A stretch of 36,730 nt of DNA, taken from contig JAEMGR010000049.1 of assembly GCA_016458225.1 (NCBI GenBank), positions 1-36,730 on the forward strand, given 5' to 3'. Each line of letters starts with the position of its first letter. The first letter of the stretch is position 1. The stretch comes from Myxococcaceae bacterium JPH2. Lineage in GTDB: Bacteria > Myxococcota > Myxococcia > Myxococcales > Myxococcaceae. This document shows, one piece after another, positions 22,636 to 30,156 of the stretch. The position numbers and the translations under genes are program-made. Below the pieces are notes generated by a model, which made no database searches, had not been told where the DNA came from, and saw nothing but the letters and a program-made list of their open reading frames with translations.

Positions 22636-23679
22636 ATGGTTTCCCTCCCCTCTCCCGAGCGCCACGACTTCTTCGCGGAAGATGGCGCGCCCCTCCAGCT
22701 CACGCGCTACCGGGGCGGCGCGAAGGGCCCGGTGATGCTGGTGCACGGCGCGGGCGTGTGGAGCGGCATGTTCATGCTGCCCACCCTCGAAGAGAACTTC
22801 GTGCAGCACCTGGTGCGCCATGGCTACGACACGTGGCTCTTGGACTGGCGCGCGAGCACGGAGATGCCGCTCACGCAGTTCTCGCTCGACGAGGCCGCCG
22901 CGAACGACATGCCCGCCGCGGTGAAGAAGATGCGCCAGGTGACGGGCGCGCCGTCGGTGCAGGCGGTGGTGCACTGCGCGGGCTCGGTGACGTTCTTCAT
23001 GGCGCTGGCCTCGGGCCTGTTGCCGGACGTGCGCGCGGTGGTGGCCTCGCAGGTGGCGCTGCACCATGACGTGCCCCCGGTGACGCAGCTCAAGTCCCTG
23101 ATGCGCGTGCCCGAGCTCTTGGACATCGGGCTCGATTCACTGTCGCCCACCGAGGATGCGCAGCACCCCTTGTTCCAGGCCGCGTTCGGCGCGCTGGCGA
23201 ACGCGATGCATCTCGAGTGCGACAGCACCGTGTGCCATCGCCTCACGTTCATGTACGGGCACCTGTACCAGCACGCGCGCCTCAACCGCGAGACGCACGC
23301 GCGGCTGGACGAGCAGTTCGGCCGCTGCAACCTCCAGACGTTCCGCCACCTGGCGCAGATGGCGCGCGTGGGTCACTCGGTGGGTTATGACCATGGGCGC
23401 GCGGAGAACCTGCGCCGACATGGGCAGCCCGTGCCGCTCAGCTACGTGCGCACCGAGCACCTGCGCCTGCCCATCACCTTCGTGTCCGGGGAGCACAACC
23501 GGACGTACCTGCCCACGTCCACGGAGCGCACCTACGCGTGGCTGCGCGCGGCGCACGGCGAGGGCCTCTATCAGCGCCACGTCCTGGAGGGCTACGGCCA
23601 CCTGGACACGTTCATGGGCGCCACCGCGTCACAAGACACCTACCCCGTGCTGCGCGAGGCGCTCGAAGCCACCGCCTGA
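22636..23679 (+). CDS. Alpha/beta hydrolase with Cys at the nucleophile elbow
   Basis: 347 residues from ATG 22636, with TGGAG upstream. The alpha/beta-hydrolase core is clear: VMLVHGAGVWSGMFM carries the oxyanion HG, followed by TWLLDWRAS. The elbow reads VVHCAGSVTF, placing Cys114 where lipases have Ser, as in the G-x-C-x-G box of PHA synthases. His322 in GYGHLDTFMG is the catalytic His. The usual acid strand reads FVSGEHNRTYLP, with no obvious Asp. It lies 23 bp after the second GMC gene, completing the operon. In some relatives GMC and hydrolase domains occur in one polypeptide. It likely acts on an ester or thioester of the GMC substrate. Confidence 0.82.
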   Translation: MVSLPSPERHDFFAEDGAPLQLTRYRGGAKGPVMLVHGAGVWSGMFMLPTLEENFVQHLVRHGYDTWLLDWRASTEMPLTQFSLDEAAANDMPAAVKKMRQVTGAPSVQAVVHCAGSVTFFMALASGLLPDVRAVVASQVALHHDVPPVTQLKSLMRVPELLDIGLDSLSPTEDAQHPLFQAAFGALANAMHLECDSTVCHRLTFMYGHLYQHARLNRETHARLDEQFGRCNLQTFRHLAQMARVGHSVGYDHGRAENLRRHGQPVPLSYVRTEHLRLPITFVSGEHNRTYLPTSTERTYAWLRAAHGEGLYQRHVLEGYGHLDTFMGATASQDTYPVLREALEATA

Positions 23680-23808
23680 GTCACGGTGGCGTCGCAGGTC
23701 AGCACTGGGAGAACCGACCATCCCAGGGAATATCGATTATCCGTGATGGGTCATCGTGCGCGGCTCGGACTCGGCAACCGAGGATGTTCGCCCAAGAGGA
23801 GACACTCG

Positions 23809-24444
23809 ATGACCATCACCATTACCGCGTTTGACCGCTCCCCCGATGGGGGCAAGGGACTGGCGCGCGATACGCGCGTTCGCTGGGCGCTCGAGGAAGT
23901 GGGGCAGCCCTACCAGGTTCGCCCTGTTTCGTTTCGCGCGATGAAGGAGCCAGCCCACCTGGCGATTCACCCCTTTGGCCAGATTCCGACGTACGAAGAG
24001 GGCAGTCTGGCCCTGTTCGAGTCAGGGTCGATCGTGCTCCATATCGCGGAGCGGCATGCGGGCCTGCTGCCGGACGATGCCCATCAACGGGCGCGGGCGA
24101 TCTCCTGGATGTTCGCCGCGGTCAACACGATGGAACCGCCGATCCTCGACTTCGCCAACATGAGGATCCATGAGCGGGAGAAGCCCTGGTACGAGGCACG
24201 CCTGCCGTTGGCCGAGGAGCGAGTCCGCGGCCGGCTGAATCAGCTTTCCGCCCGCCTGGGCGATGCCGACTGGCTCGAGGGTGCATTCAGCGCAGGAGAC
24301 CTGATGATGGTCGCGGTCCTGCTCCGCTTGAGAGCCTCGGGCATGCTGGATGACTATCCGAACCTGTCCGCCTATCTCGCCCGGGGAGAGGCACGGCCCG
24401 CCTACCAGAGGGCGTTCGCCGCGCAGCTGGCATTCAATCGGTGA
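23809..24444 (+). CDS. Glutathione S-transferase family protein
   Basis: 211 residues from ATG 23809, behind AAGAGGAGA. The N-terminal thioredoxin-like half has the family's FGQIPTYEEGSLALFESGSI (cis-Pro and E-S glutathione-binding turn). The C-terminal half is the all-helical GST domain (DWLEGAFSAGDLMMVAVLLR, with the conserved D of the N-capping box). GSTs conjugate glutathione or act as chaperone-like proteins; the exact reaction is not predictable. It has its own 129-bp upstream gap after the GMC operon, so a separate promoter is likely. It converges with the LuxR fragment 12 bp downstream. Confidence 0.88.
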   Translation: MTITITAFDRSPDGGKGLARDTRVRWALEEVGQPYQVRPVSFRAMKEPAHLAIHPFGQIPTYEEGSLALFESGSIVLHIAERHAGLLPDDAHQRARAISWMFAAVNTMEPPILDFANMRIHEREKPWYEARLPLAEERVRGRLNQLSARLGDADWLEGAFSAGDLMMVAVLLRLRASGMLDDYPNLSAYLARGEARPAYQRAFAAQLAFNR

Positions 24445-24456
24445 TGGCGCGACACC

Positions 24457-24699
24457 TCAGCGCTCGTCAAACAATCCCAGTGCGAGCGCCTTCACCACCG
24501 CTTGCACCTTGTGGGTCGCGTTCAGCTTGAGGCGAGTGTTGTTGATGTGAAAATTCACGGTGCGCTCCGAGATGCACTGGAGGGTGCGGATGTCGCCGGA
24601 GGTCTTGCCCTCGTACGCCCAGCGAAGCACCTCGCGCTCGCGCGCGGTCAGCACGGCGGCAGCGTCGGGGGCAAGCCGAGGAGAGAGGAACGTCAGCAT
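24457..24699 (-). CDS. LuxR-type HTH fragment (5'-truncated autoinducer regulator, probable pseudogene)
   Basis: 80 residues from ATG 24699 containing a full LuxR HTH: LTAREREVLRWAYEGKTSGD, then CISERTVNFHINNTRLKL and HKVQAVVKALALGLF. The NFHINN and QAVVKALALGLF wording is that of acyl-homoserine-lactone LuxR regulators (~240 aa), whose ~160-residue sensing domain is absent. Upstream of the ATG the same frame still reads ASHLHALMLTFLSP, which resembles the normal linker, up to about 24,720. There it runs into the antisense of the next gene. So it is more likely a broken gene than a designed short regulator. No Shine-Dalgarno is seen. Confidence 0.7.
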   Translation of the reverse strand: MLTFLSPRLAPDAAAVLTAREREVLRWAYEGKTSGDIRTLQCISERTVNFHINNTRLKLNATHKVQAVVKALALGLFDER

Positions 24700-24716
24700 C
24701 AGCGCGTGCAGGTGGG

Positions 24717-25298
24717 ATGCTCTGCTCCGAAGAGCTGTCGAAGCAGCGCTTCCTGGACAGCCAGATCGAGTTCGCGGCGATGGCTCATTTCTTCAATCGC
24801 CCCATGGCGCGGAGGATCGCCAACATCCCGGATGCGAAGCCGCGCGTCGCCCTGGTCGAGAATCTCTGGGAAGAGCACGGCAAGGGCATCATGGAGAAGG
24901 TCCACGGACAGACCCTCCTCACCCTCATGGATCGCCTCGGTGGGGACTCCTCGAAGATCGACCTGCAAGGACCTACGCCCACCGCCAGAATCTTCAACGA
25001 GGCGCTCCGCAGCGTCTCCTCGTTCGAGGACTGTCGCTTCGCGGCCTCCGTGTTCGCGGACATCTCCGAGCCGGTCTGCAAGGCCATCGTCACTCAAGGA
25101 TGGCTCAAGGCAGATCAGATCACCCACGACAGCCAGCTCAAGGAGATGGACATCCAACACGCGGATGACTTCCTGCAAACGGTCAACACGGACTGGAACA
25201 CCCCATCCCTCCAGCCGCTGATTCGGGATGGGTTGCGATTCGGTTGCCAGCTGTTCGCGAACGCCGATTGGGGCTTCTACAGCAGCATGATCCGCTGA
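24717..25298 (+). CDS. Heme-oxygenase-like (TenA/PqqC-fold) iron-containing redox enzyme, likely N-truncated
   Basis: 193 residues from ATG 24717. LSKQRFLDSQIEFAAMAHFF and the ENLWEEHGKG motif are typical of heme-oxygenase-like diiron oxidases/oxygenases (TenA/PqqC fold, UndA/SznF type), where such Glu and His residues bind iron. Later helices contain AIVTQGWLKADQITHDSQ and FGCQLFANADWGFYSSMI. Relatives usually begin with another helix (an HPF/W motif) before the SEELSKQ region, and it is missing here. The 5' end abuts the LuxR fragment, so both genes seem cut at the same place. Codon use is less G/C-biased than in neighbours. Substrate unknown. Confidence 0.65.
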   Translation: MLCSEELSKQRFLDSQIEFAAMAHFFNRPMARRIANIPDAKPRVALVENLWEEHGKGIMEKVHGQTLLTLMDRLGGDSSKIDLQGPTPTARIFNEALRSVSSFEDCRFAASVFADISEPVCKAIVTQGWLKADQITHDSQLKEMDIQHADDFLQTVNTDWNTPSLQPLIRDGLRFGCQLFANADWGFYSSMIR

Positions 25299-25323
25299 GA
25301 GCGCTCACCGCCTCGCGCGACAC

Positions 25324-26265
25324 CTAGCCCAGGCTGCGCGAGGCGCTCGCCACGACCGATTGGGTCACCGTGAAGCGGTGGTGGCCAAGCACGCCGGCCT
25401 TCATCTCCACCACGTCCCCGGGACGCAGCATGCGCGGGTTCTCCGCGTGGGCTCGCAGCGCGGCGGACAGACGAGCGAGGGGCCCAGGCAGGAGCGACGC
25501 GAGCCGGCGCTTCCAGGCCGGCACCGTGAAGGCCACGCCCGACGGAGTGCCGGTGAGGACCACGTCGCCGCGGGCCAGGAGTCCGTTGGGCGCAGCTCGG
25601 GCCGCGAGGGCGAGCAGCTCGCGCGGCGTGGCGATGAGGTCCAGCGTGCGACCGCGCTGTCGGAGTTCGCCGTTGACGGTGAGGGTGAGCGTCACGTCCA
25701 AGCACGCATCGACCTGCGGCACCTCGGGCATCCACAGCGTGGGGCCTGGCACCAGGAAGCCCGGGAAGCTCTTCGCCGCGCCCCAGAAGGCCATGCGGTC
25801 GGCTCGTCCCTCGCCCAGCACCTGCACTGTGCGCGCCGTCACATCGTTGGCGACGAAGTACCCCACCGGTGGCGCGAAGTCCTCGCGCGCCAGCGACTCA
25901 GCCCGCACGTCTTCGAGCAGCAGCAGGCCCAGCTCCACTTCGTAATCCAGGAGCGGAGGCAGCATGGGGAAGCGCGAGGCGAGGCGAGCGGCGAGCGTGT
26001 CATCCAAGCGCGACACCGCTTCCACCAGCGCGTCACGCGACGGCGCCGCGACTTCGCTGCCCTCGCGCAGCAGTGACGTCGCCGCCTTGGCGAAGACGGC
26101 GGGGCCACCCGACTCGCCTCCTGTCTCGCGCAAGTGGGCCGCGTAGGTGAGCCCCAGCGCGTGCACTCGCCCGGGGGACAGACGCAGCGGCTCGGTGCGT
26201 CCCGGCGTCCGCTCCGCGGCAAGCGCGCGCATGAGCGCGGGTGTGACGGGGCGGGCGCGGATCAT
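25324..26265 (-). CDS. Fumarylacetoacetate hydrolase (FAH) family protein
   Basis: 313 residues from ATG 26265, overlapping the upstream stop (ATGA) and preceded by GGGAGG. The FAH-fold metal ligands are visible: DYEVELGLLL gives Glu109 and Glu111, and VANDVTAR gives Asp141. AAKSFPGFLVPGP and VVLTGTPSGVAF are further family boxes. Members hydrolyse C-C bonds of acylpyruvates or decarboxylate/hydrate keto acids late in ring-catabolism pathways. It is translationally coupled to the AttH/CrtC-like gene. A much longer in-frame reading is open upstream but overlaps that gene. The substrate is unknown; the context suggests breakdown of an oxidised hydrophobic compound. Confidence 0.85.
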   Translation of the reverse strand: MIRARPVTPALMRALAAERTPGRTEPLRLSPGRVHALGLTYAAHLRETGGESGGPAVFAKAATSLLREGSEVAAPSRDALVEAVSRLDDTLAARLASRFPMLPPLLDYEVELGLLLLEDVRAESLAREDFAPPVGYFVANDVTARTVQVLGEGRADRMAFWGAAKSFPGFLVPGPTLWMPEVPQVDACLDVTLTLTVNGELRQRGRTLDLIATPRELLALAARAAPNGLLARGDVVLTGTPSGVAFTVPAWKRRLASLLPGPLARLSAALRAHAENPRMLRPGDVVEMKAGVLGHHRFTVTQSVVASASRSLG

Positions 26266-27332
26266 CCGAGGCCTCCCATCGCGCGCGGCGTGGGCTCGGG
26301 GAGCGCGGTGTCGTCCCAACCCAGATAGCGAACGTGCTCCAGCTTCTCCGGCGCGTGGAACTCCAGCGCGCCCACCGTCGAGGTCAACCGGCCCGTCTGT
26401 CGCCACGCCGCGAAGGGATGCGGCCGGGAGAACAGCTCCACCTCGCAGCGCGCCACATCGCTCTGCGCCACGTGCACGTCCCAGCCCTCCGGGTCGCGGT
26501 ACGCGTAGCCCACCAGCGTGCGCGGATCGCACCATGCGCGCCCTCGCATCGCGGCCGTGGCCGAGGCCGTCCGGAAGTGCACCTCGCCCGGGCGCGGCGT
26601 CTCCATGCGCGAGAAGAGAATCCCGGGCACCTCGTGGAAGGTGTGCCGCGCGTCGGACGTGCGCAGGTAGATGGGCGTCAACCGAGGCGACAGCGGGCCT
26701 CGCTTTGGCAACACCGTGAGCGCCTCCAGACGCGCCTCGGGATCCTCCTGGAAGCGCGGGCAGTACAGCCACGTCAGCTCCTCCAGCCGCCTGCGCCCCC
26801 ACAGGTGCTTCTGCAATCCGGGCGCGCCGCGCACTTCGTGGCGCTGGCCGTCCACCGTGACGGTGCCTGTGAACGACACATCGTCCTGCGAGTGGTGCAC
26901 GTGCGTGGTCAGGGGCAACAGGCTCGTGCCCCGAGGCTCGCGCCGCACCGGCACGGCGTCCTCGGGCGAGGAGCGCAGGTCCCACGCGATGGAATGCCCC
27001 CCGGAGTCCACGCGGCCATGGCAACGGCCGGGCGCCAGCTCCGACGCGCCGATGCGGATGCCGAAGCGCCCCGTCGTGGAGGCCTCGAAGTCGGTGACGG
27101 GATGGATGGACTTGAGCGCCATCGCGGGCGTGGCGTCCGAGGCGCAATCGAAGGCCGCCGCCCACACCGTGGCCCGAGGCTCGCCCGGCGCGCCCGGGGC
27201 CGGCGTGAAGAGCGTGTAGCGCAGCCACCAGGCGCGATCGCCCCCGAGGTCCAGCACTACCACGAACCAGATTTCGAAGAACCCGGCCTGCCCCCTCCAG
27301 CGCGGCAGGTTGGCGCGCTCACTCGACCGCAT
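26262..27332 (-). CDS. AttH/CrtC-like lipocalin-fold protein
   Basis: 356 residues from ATG 27332, chosen because GGGGGGAG lies five bases upstream; an ATG at 27389 would add 19 residues without a ribosome site. The opening RGQAGFFEIWFVVVLDLGG, the paired beta-strand pattern, the HSQDDVSFTGTVTV strand and the KHLWGRRRLEELTWLYCPRF segment fit the carotenoid 1,2-hydratase/AttH/tocopherol-cyclase-like superfamily of double lipocalin barrels acting on hydrophobic ligands. No signal peptide is seen. It forms an operon with the FAH gene. Family call is moderate; enzymatic activity is not established from sequence. Confidence 0.6.
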   Translation of the reverse strand: MRSSERANLPRWRGQAGFFEIWFVVVLDLGGDRAWWLRYTLFTPAPGAPGEPRATVWAAAFDCASDATPAMALKSIHPVTDFEASTTGRFGIRIGASELAPGRCHGRVDSGGHSIAWDLRSSPEDAVPVRREPRGTSLLPLTTHVHHSQDDVSFTGTVTVDGQRHEVRGAPGLQKHLWGRRRLEELTWLYCPRFQEDPEARLEALTVLPKRGPLSPRLTPIYLRTSDARHTFHEVPGILFSRMETPRPGEVHFRTASATAAMRGRAWCDPRTLVGYAYRDPEGWDVHVAQSDVARCEVELFSRPHPFAAWRQTGRLTSTVGALEFHAPEKLEHVRYLGWDDTALPEPTPRAMGGLG

Positions 27333-27442
27333 GCGACTCCCCCCATCCAGATGACGGTGCGCGTACCACCGGCCCGGCAGCCCTCGCACCGTCGCAGACG
27401 CGGTGCGCTCCAGGCAAGGCCCTGGCGGCCGAGTACGGCCTG

Positions 27443-27997
27443 TTAGAAATCGTCGCCGCCCCAGGTGATGCGGTAGGTGACCGTCTCCTCGTCGAACACG
27501 AGCACCTCCACCTGCGTGGCCGGGCCTCCCGCCGCGCGCGCGGTGGCCAGCATGACCCCTTGCTTGAAGTAGCGCAGCATGCCGGGCTCGTTCAGCCAGA
27601 GGTCCACCGTGTTGGAGCCGCGCTCGGTGAGCTTGACCTCGGTGTAGTTGTTGCCGGTGCGGAAGCTGTGCTGCGCGCGGCCCAGCACCCGGCGCGTGCC
27701 CAACAGCTTGAGCACCCCCAAGAGCGCCCGGCCCACCATCGTGTCGCGGTAGCCGTCAATCATGCGCTCGCCCAAGAGGCGCCACGCCACCGCGTCCGAC
27801 TCGCCCGGATGGAGTGCCTTGGCCGTGAGCGCCACGCAGCGGATCCACGTCTCCAGCGGGTACGCCGGCAACAAGGGGCGGTCCAGGTCCAGCCCTTCCT
27901 TGCGGAGCTGCTCCTTGAGGGCGAACGGCACCCTGCCGTTCAGCCCCCGGACGAAGAGGCCCTCCACGATGGGTGGGAACACGAGACGCTCGGCCAT
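27443..27997 (-). CDS. DUF2378 family protein (TIGR02265, Myxococcales-restricted)
   Basis: 184 residues from ATG 27997, behind AGGAAGGGG. The order of blocks is that of DUF2378: VEGLFVRGLNGRV near the start, LRKEGLDLDRPLLPAYPLET, a central RLLGERMIDGYRDTMVGRAL, and RTGNNYTEVKL in the C-terminal half. This lineage-restricted family has many paralogs per myxobacterial genome and no known function. It has no signal peptide or membrane segment. It diverges from the SDR gene (91-bp gap) and precedes the AttH/CrtC-like gene on the same strand by 110 bp. It is the best taxonomic marker here. Confidence 0.85.
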   Translation of the reverse strand: MAERLVFPPIVEGLFVRGLNGRVPFALKEQLRKEGLDLDRPLLPAYPLETWIRCVALTAKALHPGESDAVAWRLLGERMIDGYRDTMVGRALLGVLKLLGTRRVLGRAQHSFRTGNNYTEVKLTERGSNTVDLWLNEPGMLRYFKQGVMLATARAAGGPATQVEVLVFDEETVTYRITWGGDDF

Positions 27998-28088
27998 GGC
28001 CCCTTCCTGCCCGGGACCGTGAACGCGGGTCAAGTCCCCTTGGGGGCCACGCGCTACACTCCGCGCCTTCTTCGAGGCGGGAGCGGAC

Positions 28089-28859
28089 ATGAAGCAGCGA
28101 GTCATCGTCATCACGGGAGCGAGCGCCGGCATCGGCGCGGAGCTGGCGCGACGCTGTGGCGAGCAGGGCGCGAAGGTCGTGCTGGCCGCGCGCCGCCTCG
28201 CTGAATTGGAGGCCGTAGCGGCCCGCTCTGGCCCCGAAGCCCTCGCGGTCGTCACCGACGTCACACGTCGGGGCGAGGTGGAGCGGCTCCGAGAGCGGGC
28301 GTTGGAGCGCTTCGGGCGCATCGACGTCTGGGTGAACAACGCCGGGCGTGGCATCTCGCGCTCGGTGGCGGAGCTGACGGACGAGGACCTGGACTCGATG
28401 TGGCGCGACAACGTCCACAGCGCGCTCTATGGCATGCAGGCGGTGCTGCCCCACTTCCAGGCGCGGGGGACGGGGCAGATCGTCAACGTCTCCAGCGAGC
28501 TGGGGCGCCTGCCAGTGGTGCCGCCGCGCTCGGCCTACAGCGCGGCCAAGCACGCGCTCAACGCGCTCAGCGCGTGCCTGCGACTGGAGCTGGCGCACAC
28601 GCACCCGGGCATCATGGTGAGCGTGGTGATGCCGGGCATCGTCGCCACCGAGTTCGGGCTCAACGCGCGAGGCGGCGGCCCGGACTCACGCGCGCTACCC
28701 GGGGCCCAGAGCGTCGAGGACGCAACGGGCGCCATCCTCGACGTCATCGCGCACCCAAGGCCCGAGGCCTACACCCGCTCCGGGACCCAGGCGGAAGTGG
28801 AGCGCTACTACCGCGACGTAGCCGCGTTCGAGGCCCAGGCACTCGCGCGGCGCCCGTGA
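28089..28859 (+). CDS. Short-chain dehydrogenase/reductase (classical SDR)
   Basis: 256 residues. The cofactor motif TGASAGIG (9-16), NNAG (83-86), Ser136 and the catalytic pair Tyr150-x3-Lys154 (YSAAK) are all present, so it should be an active NAD(P)-dependent alcohol/ketone oxidoreductase. AARR after the second strand suggests NADP(H) preference. The gene diverges from DUF2378 and its stop lies one base from the stop of the DUF5996 gene. Its place near GMC oxidases and FAH suggests the same oxidative pathway; the substrate cannot be read. Confidence 0.9.
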   Translation: MKQRVIVITGASAGIGAELARRCGEQGAKVVLAARRLAELEAVAARSGPEALAVVTDVTRRGEVERLRERALERFGRIDVWVNNAGRGISRSVAELTDEDLDSMWRDNVHSALYGMQAVLPHFQARGTGQIVNVSSELGRLPVVPPRSAYSAAKHALNALSACLRLELAHTHPGIMVSVVMPGIVATEFGLNARGGGPDSRALPGAQSVEDATGAILDVIAHPRPEAYTRSGTQAEVERYYRDVAAFEAQALARRP

Positions 28860-28860
28860 G

Positions 28861-29838
28861 TCACGGCGGAGCGGACGCGCGCGCCGCCTCGGCATCGCTC
28901 GCCGAGAGGATGAGCGGGCGCTCCAGGTGCTTGCGATCCCATCGCCCCAGGTCCGCGCAGGCGTCGTAGGTGCTCTGGAAGAAGTCCAGCAGGTAGGCGC
29001 GAGGCTCGCTCGCGCGCCGGACGTCATCGTAGGACAGCAAGAACTCCTGGATGCCGGTGTCGTAGCGCGCCGCGTCCGGGCGCACCCGCGCCGCGGAGAA
29101 GCCCTCGGGAGCGGGGGCGCCGTAGCAGTAGAAGGCAGCGCCCTTCGTCGCGTCCGAGCCCGGCCAGAAGCCCACGCTGCACACCTCCTCGCAGTAGGAC
29201 TCCAGGGTGATGAGGTCGGCCCCTGGGCGCTCCGGCGCGCGACGGCCCGAGAAGCGCGTCACGGCGAGATCGAAGCTCCCCCAGAAGAACTGCACGGGGC
29301 TGCACTTGCCCGTGAAGCGCGCCCGGAACTCGGTCATCGCCAGATGGGCCTGCACGAGGGCGCGCCACCAACGCTGGACGTATTCCGGATCATAGCTGGC
29401 GTGATGCCGGTCCTGACTGAACGGCGTGGTGTCATCCGGAATCTCCACCGGCACATCCCAGATGCTCACCTCGACGCCCAAGGACCGCAGCGTCGCCATG
29501 ACATCCCGGTAGAACTCCGCCACCGAGCGGGCCTCCAGCGCGAGCGTGCGCGTCTCGCCATTGATGGCGCGGAATGACAGCTCATGGTCGATGAAGTCGA
29601 AGTCCACCTCGAAGGCGCCCAGGCCGAAAGGAATCAGGGCGGAGCGCAGCCCGCGCGCCGTCACGCGGAACGTGACGTTCCACCAGTGATTCTCCGGGGG
29701 CGTCAGCGCGAGTTGGACCTTGCCGATGACCTGCGTCCAACGATGCAGGGTGGCGAAGGTGTCCTTCCATGCGTCCAATGGCAGCTCAGGCCATGCCTCC
29801 TGCAAGGTTTCCACGCCGGGCGTCGATGCGCTGGCCAT
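28861..29838 (-). CDS. DUF5996 family protein
   Basis: 325 residues starting MASASTPGVETLQEAWPELP. The blocks WKDTFATLHRWTQVIGKVQL, ENHWWNVTFRVTARG, the conserved VQFFWGSFDLAVTRFSGR and the Glu/Cys-rich YCEEVCSVGFWPGS match DUF5996, a family of unknown function with conserved Trp, His and Cys residues that could form a metal or ligand pocket. No signal peptide or membrane segment is visible, so it should be cytoplasmic. It is convergent with the SDR gene. Nothing in its surroundings fixes a role. Confidence 0.75.
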   Translation of the reverse strand: MASASTPGVETLQEAWPELPLDAWKDTFATLHRWTQVIGKVQLALTPPENHWWNVTFRVTARGLRSALIPFGLGAFEVDFDFIDHELSFRAINGETRTLALEARSVAEFYRDVMATLRSLGVEVSIWDVPVEIPDDTTPFSQDRHHASYDPEYVQRWWRALVQAHLAMTEFRARFTGKCSPVQFFWGSFDLAVTRFSGRRAPERPGADLITLESYCEEVCSVGFWPGSDATKGAAFYCYGAPAPEGFSAARVRPDAARYDTGIQEFLLSYDDVRRASEPRAYLLDFFQSTYDACADLGRWDRKHLERPLILSASDAEAARASAPP

Positions 29839-30156
29839 ACGGCTCCTCCCATGGGCCCATGTCTGCCCTTGAGGGTGAGCCCCGCGTCGCCCGTGCGCCA
29901 GCGCCCCCAGGCAGAGCGCACACAGGCCGCGCAGACCACGGAGCGCACACTCGCTCGGCCGTTGTCAGTCGAGCGTGTCCACCCATCAGAGCCCGAGGTG
30001 AATGGCCGCGAGGTGCACCTTCGACAGGGAGCTGGCAGCGCATCGCCCGACGCCACTCGGCAAGCGGGCGGTACCACCGAGGCTGGCAGCTCGCGCCGCT
30101 GACGCCCGCGGCGCCTCCTTCGCGGCGCGCGCGTTCGTGGTGCAGGGAGCGCGACG
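29839..30156. other. 318-bp intergenic region
   Basis: This lies between the start of the DUF5996 gene and the stop of the MFS gene, both on the minus strand. It must hold the DUF5996 promoter and probably the end of the MFS transcript. I saw no convincing gene, hairpin or repeat; the open plus frame translates to non-protein-like Arg/Pro/Ala sequence. Confidence 0.5.
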
